NCBI GenBank assembly: GCA_902729315.2
Contig: LR746269.1
Location: 8,220,231 to 8,284,230, forward strand
Direction of reading: 5' to 3'
Length of the DNA: 64,000 bases
Source: Spirodela intermedia
Lineage: Eukaryota; Streptophyta; Magnoliopsida; Alismatales; Araceae
Translations under genes and position numbers: made by a program
The notes under the pieces: model-generated
Database searches by the model: none
Told to the model about the DNA's origin: nothing
The model's input: only the letters and a program-made list of their open reading frames with translations
Shown: positions 55,836 through 64,000 of the stretch, one piece after another
Numbering within the stretch: position 1 is the stretch's first letter
Layout: every line of letters starts with the position of its first letter

Positions 55836-58800
55836 TGATGTGTTTCCTTGGTACCAATATTATTGAAGCTTTTAGTTCCATAAGCTGAGAGCTTTGACTG
55901 CCGTGGGCATCGCCGCCAAGGGAAATGCACAGATGGAGACATCGCATGGAGAGGATGGGTTTCCATGTGGGGAGATTCATTAGTGATTCATAGTTTTTGT
56001 GCTAAATCGGGTTGATATTCCTTTATTGGACCTCTCAGTTGGTGAGTTGGAAGAACTGGGATGGGATGATCATAAGAAGAAAAGGTGCTCACGAATATAT
56101 GAGATGATAAAAAACCCGAATGACAAAGACCTATTAAAAAAAAAGTAACATTTTTGAAATAAAATTGTGACGAATTTGATGAGAAATGGTTCATGGTTGA
56201 CTTATGAAAACTACTGCAATGAAAATAAAGCAACTTAGATAAATTAAACATTTGTAGGAGCAAGTATATCAGTCGAAAAATAGTAACCCAACAGCAACTG
56301 ATATAATGACAGTATTATCAAACTTCAATTGAAATGATTATTTTTTTTTTCTAAGAGATGAGGAGTAAGGAGGTTCATCACTTGTCTACCAGTCTTTCTA
56401 TCACCATTTCTCCCTATGTGAAGCAACCAGGAACCAGCAACCTTACAGATTTACATTCATGTAACATATAACACGACTAGCAGATTTCTCCAAATCTTGA
56501 ACTCATGGGTTATATACAATTCAACGTCATGTGAAACCGTAGAGGGCACCTGAAGGAATCAAGAGTATCTCCCTCGATCGTTTCCAAAAGAGAACTCAAA
56601 CAGCTGCAAAATCAAACCCCAGCGCAAATAACAAACCCTGACGCTCTGCTACAGAATATCAGACTACAGATAGATGCAGAAAATGAGTACTCGGCCAAGC
56701 AGTCAGCTAAGTTATTAGATTAATCACATTACTATCATTGCAATGTTTTCCATGATCCCCTTGATAGGTCGCAGTCAAGCTATGGATGCACCCACCATGA
56801 AGATAGACGATGATCACAAGGTCATCACACTATATACAAGGACAAAAAGAAAAAAAAAGAGTAGTATCATCTGCTTAGTGACACTGAATTGACCAGTAGG
56901 TGGTCATGCTTCACAGGGTTAGGTTTTGAAAGAAGAGCAACAGTCTTCTGCGGAGGTTGGATTGTTTGTGTGCTGGCAGCTATTATATTTCCTTTTCTCC
57001 TTTATTAGAGTGGTCTATTCACAAAGGGTAAGCAGTATAATAAAAACGAGGAAATAAAAAAATCAAAAAAGTATTGAAGTTCCACATTGCTATGAGAAAT
57101 TTCGTCGCTTTCTTTTCAAGTTTGTGTTCTTCCAGTTGATGTGGGAGGACAATCTGAATTCAGCTGAAAACCTTAGCTTCCAGACAAATGTTTACGAAAG
57201 AAAGGGATGGACAAAAAAAGAAACACAAGTGTGCGCAAATATGCATCTTACTTAAAAAAATAGTGCCACTAATAAGAAATCTTTCACTTTGAAGTGACCT
57301 CAAATCATTCACTACCTTGAAAGATGCTGCTCATCTGCCCCCACTTGAGTAGGATGGTAACAAGATCGGAGTGCCGACACCAGATCAGTCGCATCCTTGG
57401 CAGCATTCACTGCAAGTACCTGCTACACACCATCACACGTCACCCTCCAGAGACATATCCTGAAGCAAATCGAGATAATACAGTGATAAGGGCATAGGTT
57501 CACGAAATAGATGCCTTGGGTATTATCATAAGAGACTCTGCAAACTCTGCTACGGCCAACTGCTCTCTGGATTCCAAGGATGTTGCCAGACGTTCCAAGT
57601 GCATAGATAGTGCCGCTTCCACAGCACCGCCACCGGCAACGACCTGATACTCCAGAAGATGGTTCAAGCGAACATAGATGCTGGTATAAAGTAAAATTTC
57701 GCAAATTTTTGTGGCACTATATCTCATCCAGACTGTAAGGTGCGGAGATGTTTAAAAGCTATGGGTTGGTAATCTCTTACTTCATTCACTGTGTGGTTCT
57801 CTCTTCTCATCCTCTCTGTGGATTACATCACCCTGAAGGATTCACTTGAATGGGAGAAAAAATGAAAGGAGATGAAAATTCTGAAGAGGAAGAAGTCTTT
57901 TCTGAAAAGTTATTGACAAGCATGGAATGTGGGTCGCTATCGTCAAATAAGGTCCCTAAGATGGCAGTCCAAGAAAAATGTCTATTAATGTACTTCACGT
58001 CTTCGTGTCACATGTATAGTGGAAAAAATGCTTTGACACAAGGGAGGATCTAACAAGTCCATAAAAGGAAAGAAAGACACAAGATAGAAATTACTGACTT
58101 TTGTCTTGTTTTCTCTTTTCTGTAAGAGCTGTGGAAACAAATCGTAGATATGAGTCTGAGAAGGCCAGGAGACATTCACAAAGGGTTGCAATCTTCATGG
58201 GAAGCATTAGAATGAGGATTCTCAATCAGTTAAAATAAACATGAGGTAACTTAAGAGGAAATCACCAGGTTGTTCCAATGCAATAGATAGGTTAAAATTC
58301 TAAGGGTTGTACAATGCTTACCTTGGCCCCGACTCTATTCCACCTCGTGTCAAGGGTGACGTTTTGGGAGAGATGCAAATGAATGAACGAAAAATATAGG
58401 CGAAAAACCGGGGTTATGTGAAATGTAAAACACTATGGAAAGCCTCAATTAGACAGATCTCACTTGTGGCCTAGACATTAAGACGTAAGAAAGATTGACT
58501 GAAGAGTCAGCATACAAAAGTCAAACGGCCACACGTGGAAGAGTGCAGGAAAAATTTGAAACAATGAGGTAAAGCCTTGCACATATCTAGTCCATTCTTT
58601 TTGTATTTATATTTTATATTACTTAATTTATTTATTTCTTTTATAAAATATAACATTTTTTCAAGTTTAATATTTTCAGTTGATCTTAAGAAAACAAAAT
58701 AAGAAAAGCAATAACACAACTTAAATTTGACTTCATGCATTACGACGACACCTAGTATCATATAAAAAGTGAATAGTTATATGGCCCTTTGAGTAACTTG

Positions 58801-61800
58801 GGATAGAACAGAAGTCCACCACACTGATGGTGTTCCATGCATGATGCTGGAAATTGCTCCGCGCTGGAGTTGGCCCCCCCCAAAAAGAAACGAAAGCAGA
58901 AGAAAATAAAAAGCATTCTTGCCAGCGAGTTCTTGGACAGATTATATCTTACCAGATTGGACTCAAGAGTGCTCTTCACAGTATGCAGGGCATCACGCAA
59001 AGAGCGTTCCATCTCCTCAAGCATGAAGTCGTTGGCACCTCGAAGTATCAAAGAAACCTGGATAGTTTTTTGTTTAAAAACAAAAAGTGAGCCCTTAGTT
59101 TGGAGATGGAACAAATAGTACATACAACAGTGGTGGAAGTCGGGGAAATGATGGCATAAACAATTGCTAACAGCATTTGTATTTTTTGTGCCTTTGAGCA
59201 GAACTACGTCACACCCAGCAATGGACGTCTCTACAACTTCATCTGCATATCCAAGAAATGAGGAATCAAACGTTTCTTCTCCTTCCATATTGGCAAACGT
59301 GGAGACCTGAGCAAACCGTGGAAATTTGACCTGGTTAGCTTAAATGTTTGAAGAGAATGGGCAGGTACCACAAAAACTGAATAAGGCACATATGCGGTTC
59401 ATTGATTTAGACAGATCAAATAGAGACAAGGGGAAAATGGGACAAAAGTAATGTAGCTTGGGTATCTAAAGCTGGGAAACACATCATCCAGCATTTCCTT
59501 ATGTTTTTGCTGGTTGGAAAAAATATGTTTTTACTGGTTTTATTTTTTTAATCGTGAGAAAGTTATTGAGATAATAGTGAGCCTTCATATTAATGCAACA
59601 GCCAGATCTCCTGATCATATGTCCTATTTTCTTTGGGATAAAATTGAATTAGTTTGAGAATTGAGGCCTTGGCATCATCAAGTATAAAATAAGATGTTGA
59701 CAATAACAAGGCATCCATCTTCTAGTCTCAAACTGATCATGTTCGGAATCTAAAAATATCCAATCGTTGATTTATGAAAAAAACACCGTACTGTTCGAAT
59801 TTGGATATCGAATCTCCTAATAGTAGCATAACATTTTTTCAGTATTTCTAATGCAGAACAATCGATGACTGCCCTTTAGGCTTTATTAAAGCGGCTTTAA
59901 ACAAGAAAACACCCGGATAGACCATTTCTCAAGCTTTTCACTTAATGCCGATGGATGAGAAAATAAAACCCTGGCTTACACTACCCAAAATAGGAGGCTC
60001 TCATTACTTCTCCATGAAATTGAAGGATACTGAATCTGGAGTATTGTGAAAGGGTAACCTTTTCCAGGAAAAAAATGAGTATTTTGTGCTAATAACCTGC
60101 TATTTTCTGGTACCATGTCAATTTTAAGAGGGTCACAAAAAAAAAAAAAAAAGGCCACTTAGATGTAGTATCAGTGTCTTGTCTACTCACTCACTACAGT
60201 TCATTAAGAATGCCAGACAAGCCAGAAACAGAAGGTTTAGCACGATTTTAAAGGCAAGCAGCATTAAAAGGGATGTTTATATCTTCGAACATGGAAACTT
60301 CTATGAGATTCACATATAAAGAAGCATAATTAAAAAATAAGAGCATGGAATATACCATGGTTGCAGCTGTAGCCTTACTCACATGGCGCAGGTCGTCCTT
60401 AGGGACACGTCTTAAAGCAATAACCCCCGCCTCCACAAAGTACTGAAATCATTTATCGCCAGGATTCAGGATCATTTAATGTGACCAACTGAGTTCGAGC
60501 TTTGATAGAAAAAACTAGCTTTGAGAAACACAAGAAGTTTATATACGATGAACTGTCTCGTACATGAAAAAATGATACAGAATAGCATCATGGTAGAACG
60601 TTAAATTTCCTTAAAAACGTGAAAAGTAAACATGAATTGGGGATGAGAAAATTCCGTTGTTTAGTCTTATATCTTGTTGCTAGATAGTTCTACACCACAA
60701 AGCTTCAGGGAATTCACCGGTCAGATCAGGATCACCCACTGCAATCAGACTACGGTTACTGCACCTCCAAACTCATGATTTCATGATATTTCACATTTAT
60801 CTTTTATAAATTTACATAAATATATGTTAACTATCGTTCTTACGAGCACTTGCGTTTTTTCAATCTCGTTGCCAATCCCACCGAGACATAGATTAACATA
60901 AGGGTGAGGTGCTTGCGCGTTGTTAAAATCCATTAAAGAAAGTTTGGCCAAAGTCCAACAGAAGCTTTTTACTTATTTTTAAAGACGATCCAGCATGAAG
61001 AGGGTTTATGTCCGTTGATAAACACAAGTTTATTCAGAGGAAATACTGCTTTAACTCTTCAACTAGGCTCAACCGTCCAAGGCTGCAAATGTAAAGGGAA
61101 CAAAAGTTCTCAAAATTCAAGGAAATTGCAGCACCTTTTTCAAAAGATATATTGCTGAAAACGTGTAGAGAAATAAAAAAAAATGCAGCTTCTAAATTCA
61201 ACTTCTTCAACTGGCAAGTGCTAAAGGACTCGATACAATGGAAGGTAGCACTTCCTCATGAAGAAGAGAATATATTATTTAATAAGATTAAAGAGTACTT
61301 TAAAATTTTGTCGCCATAAAATACCAGAGTTTCTTCAATGTAAAATAAGAAGGTAATTGTTTCTGCCTCACAAAGGAAGAGTGAACGAAGTTAATTTGAT
61401 GGCTAGATACTGCCAACCCTTTTTCCATGGCTTGATCTTAAAATTATAGTGCTTCAGCCGCTAAGATGAACTAATACTGAACACTAAGATGATGATCAAA
61501 TGGTAGACGAAGCAAATATTTTGAAGGACAATTTAAACAGCAACTTTGTCCAATTTCTTGTTGCATGGACTGACATTATCTTGGACATTCACTTATAGCA
61601 TTCAATCTGAAAAAGACGATGTTCACTTTATCTAGATTATAGGTGTTATACAATAGATGAATAATGCAAGTTTAAAAGAGAAAAAAATTACTATTTCCTT
61701 CTATTCAAAATCGTGAATGACATCCAAATATACAAAACAACAGATGAGATAATGTTCACTTCAACCATAGGATGTTTGCATAAGGTTAACGGCAAGACAG

Positions 61801-63623
61801 TGTAGTTCAGAAGTTAATGAGGAATGCAGTAGATCATACACAAAAGGAACAGCTTAGATAGAGACTATCAACAGGCCTGTGTAGTGTCTTATGAGCAATG
61901 GTGTAAATTTAAATAATTATAGTCGACCTATCTTATATTGCTACATTGATTAAGACTGGTATAGGCATAGAATAAAAGTGCTGGATTTAGGAACGTGTAA
62001 CGATGCCTTGGCATCACAGAATGAGGGACAGGATTATGACCATTCAGAATTTATTTAATAAATATTTAAAATAACAGATATACCACTAGAAGAAAATACT
62101 GTACTGTATTCCTCAATTTTAAATATTATTTTGAATAACATGCTATATTGTCTAGATGATCTGATAAGCTGGACAAAAATCTGTACTTTTAAAATCAATA
62201 GGAAAGAAAAATCATCCACAAACCTACATGAGCACATATGAAAAACAGCAATTCACAGAAGTACAAAAGGGGAAGAACAAGTGGGTCACACACATGGAAA
62301 GGAACCACTAATTACTTGAAAAATAGTGAGAATGAAATCGTTGAAAAATGGTGAGAATGAAATCGTTGAAAAACATGCCTTTAAAGACATGTCATCAATT
62401 CCCTTAGATGTTAAAACGACATTTGCTCCAGCCTCAAGCAGTTTCCCAATGCGCTCTTTTGTTATGTCAGCCTCTCTGCAAAGGTACAGTGAATTAGCCT
62501 CACACAAAACATAGCAAAAATAAATCACAACATGAGTAAATTGTTAGGGTCCATTAGAACGAAAAATATTACTAGCCAACGTGGATTCAAGGATTTACTT
62601 TAATGCATCACAATCATATGCCAACTTACATTTGAGACTAATATTGCTGAGAAAACTTACATTAATAGGTTTAATTTGAGACTAACGTTAGTAAAACTTG
62701 TTCACTCCTGTTGAAAAAATTGTATCCGTATATAATTCATCTGATTACAAAAAAAAAAACTGGATTTTTTTTTATACTGAAATCTTCCAAGTATCAACAA
62801 ACCAAATAAGAAAATAAGAACTTATTTCAAGTTGAAATAAAACATTTATCACAGTAACAACATCATATACTTCGACTATGAGTTGACTTGATTTTAGTCT
62901 GATTATAACATACGGTAATAAGATGCGAAATTAACCTTTGACAAATTTTCTTAAGTGCTCTGGGGTCAGTAACTGACACTTGAATTCCCATTTGCATTTT
63001 TGTCCTCTGAAGGTTAAAATGTAGACATGCAATTCTTGCAGGTGCAACTCTAGTAGGCATTCCTTGTGCAGAGCGGCCTATATTTAACGCATAACCATCC
63101 AACAAGTAGCTGTCTTTTACACTTTCCCCATGAAATTTCAAAATATTGATGCTCTGCAGAATTGCAAGAATATCAGATCCCATATAATTGTAAACAACCC
63201 GCATGTAATAAATCTAAACCTGTAAGGCGAAAAATCTGCAGCAAAATAAAAATGTAGCTGATGAAATTTTCTTGGAATTGATTTCATGAAGGAAATGGTA
63301 TGTGATTAGTCTGTCGAACAGAATATCAGATAAATACTCTTAAAATTCATCTCAAGTATAAAAATGACTTAGGATGGATTTGTATTAAAGTAAAAGATAT
63401 GTCTCAAAATATTTCGGTCTGACCTGCTTCCAGAAACTCTACTATAGCTCTTGGTTGCCTCAAAAAAGACAAATGCATACTAAATTATTTAAATTATATA
63501 ATGAAAATCTCAAATGTGATATCATTAATAGGATATGGGTCTCACAAGAGTACAGACCTTGATTGGATATCTAACAACACCTTCTGCGCTCATGGTCTTA
63601 ACTGCTAGCACTGCTTCAGTAAC
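55383..63623 (-). CDS. CCT1: T-complex protein 1 subunit alpha (CCT1), last ten exons
   Basis: Alpha subunit of the cytosolic group II chaperonin CCT/TRiC, which folds actin, tubulin and other proteins with ATP. Exons in transcript order: 63623-63558, 63153-62936, 62475-62379, 60442-60356, 59306-59172, 59057-58953, 57643-57515, 57419-57316, 55637-55547, 55469-55383. Phases agree; 372 residues are encoded here, while plant CCT1 is about 545. The missing N-terminal third, including the ATP-site GDGTT region, lies right of the window. Landmarks: VVRYPIK then SINILKFHG, DSYLLDGYALN, RTKMQMGIQV, READITKERIGKLLEAGANV, GIDDMSLK then YFVEAGVIALRRV (apical domain), MEGEETFD, SLILRGAND, VVAGGGAVE, SREQLAVAEFAESL, MIIPK then VLAVNAAKDATDLV, EAGVIEPA, FATEAAITILRIDDMIKL, stop TAG. 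Two introns start with GC, not GT: after 62379 (AAG|GCATGT) and after 57515 (AAG|GCATCT). Both positions are fixed by conserved protein sequence on each side. No stops or frameshifts, so it looks functional. Confidence 0.95.
55638..57315. other. CCT1 penultimate long intron with (TA)n tract
   Basis: Intron of 1,678 bp between the CCT1 exons at 57316 and 55637. It contains a (TA)13 microsatellite at about 55810-55835. Nothing else recognised. Confidence 0.7.
62326..62373. repeat. 25-bp tandem duplication beside a CCT1 GC donor
   Basis: GTGAGAATGAAATCGTTGAA occurs at 62326 and again at 62351 (period 25) within the intron, starting a few bases downstream of the GC donor at 62378-62377. Confidence 0.9.
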
Positions 63624-64000
63624 CTAGAAAAGGATAAAATATCAATATGAATCCATAATTCAAGGACAAGATCAGAATGATAAATTTGAGGTGACGTCAA
63701 GATAGAAGCAAAAGCATTGACTGCTGACAAAAACTACTTGCAAGTACCAAACACTCTCAGATGTTCTTTAAAGTATCTGAGAGGTCCACGGAGGGGGAGT
63801 GAAGATCTATATGTTGGGGACATCAGGCGAGTGCATGTGCCTATTCAATTTTCATTTTTTTAAAATATCGTTTTATATAAGTAGTAAACAACAGAGTCAT
63901 ATTTCACATTTAACTCACTCGGGTACCTTCAAATAATGAATATAAAACATAAGGATTAATAGGCTCACCTCAGAACGTGATAGATGGATAAAATGTAAAA
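63624..64000. other. CCT1 intron continuing to the window edge
   Basis: No CCT1 exon encoding the expected preceding residues was found here. A minus-strand GTGAGC at about 63966 looks like a donor, but the codons before it do not fit the family. Confidence 0.5.

Noticed and set aside
63960-64000. Possible further CCT1 exon ending at a GTGAGC donor
   Set aside because: Codons before the donor do not give the residues expected before VTEAVLAVK in any phase.

Overview
This is nuclear DNA of a flowering plant. The genes are split by GT-AG introns with plant-type exon layouts. Intergenic DNA and introns are AT-rich, with many long (CT)n/(AG)n microsatellites and decayed LTR-retrotransposon sequence. 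Every recognisable protein is a plant housekeeping or chromatin protein. GC-rich first exons in the hexokinase and aldolase-derived loci hint at a monocot or an early-diverging angiosperm, but I cannot name the species.

Layout, left to right. 39-2544 (+): last three exons of an FZL-type (FZO-like) dynamin GTPase of chloroplast membranes, 5' part outside the window. 3879-5210 (-): a complete, apparently single-exon BSD-domain protein, convergent with FZL. 5.2-12.2 kb: repeat-rich spacer. 12220-21162 (+): a complete 12-exon ASHH3-like SET-domain histone methyltransferase. 21.2-26.3 kb: AT-rich spacer. 26345-33074 (-): a complete 12-exon Rok1/RH57-type DEAD-box RNA helicase. 33.1-41.9 kb: repeat desert with a near-perfect 327-bp tandem triplication and a broken Ty1/copia integrase region, ending in a GC-rich promoter zone. 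41912-46377 (+): a complete 9-exon hexokinase of the HKL1-like, membrane-anchored type. 46883-47625 (-): a small two-exon gene of unknown function with a C-terminal hydrophobic segment. 48233-49283 (+): a collapsed class I fructose-bisphosphate aldolase pseudogene that still has a TATA box, first exon and intron donor. 50560-54799 (+): an incomplete model of an unknown acidic protein. 55383-63623 (-): the last ten exons of CCT1 (TCP-1 alpha), 5' part outside the window.

These genes do not form a pathway or cluster. I found no CRISPR array, operon, tRNA or rRNA gene, and no convincing new multi-gene system. All exon coordinates come from reading splice junctions by eye so that phase is kept and the product matches the known family.

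The points most worth a second look are: three introns in two genes whose donors read GC, not GT (two of them fixed by conserved CCT1 protein sequence); the aldolase mosaic relic with its promoter; a fold-back of helicase exon-9 fragments inside the next intron; the 327-bp triplication; and a 28-nt microexon in ASHH3.
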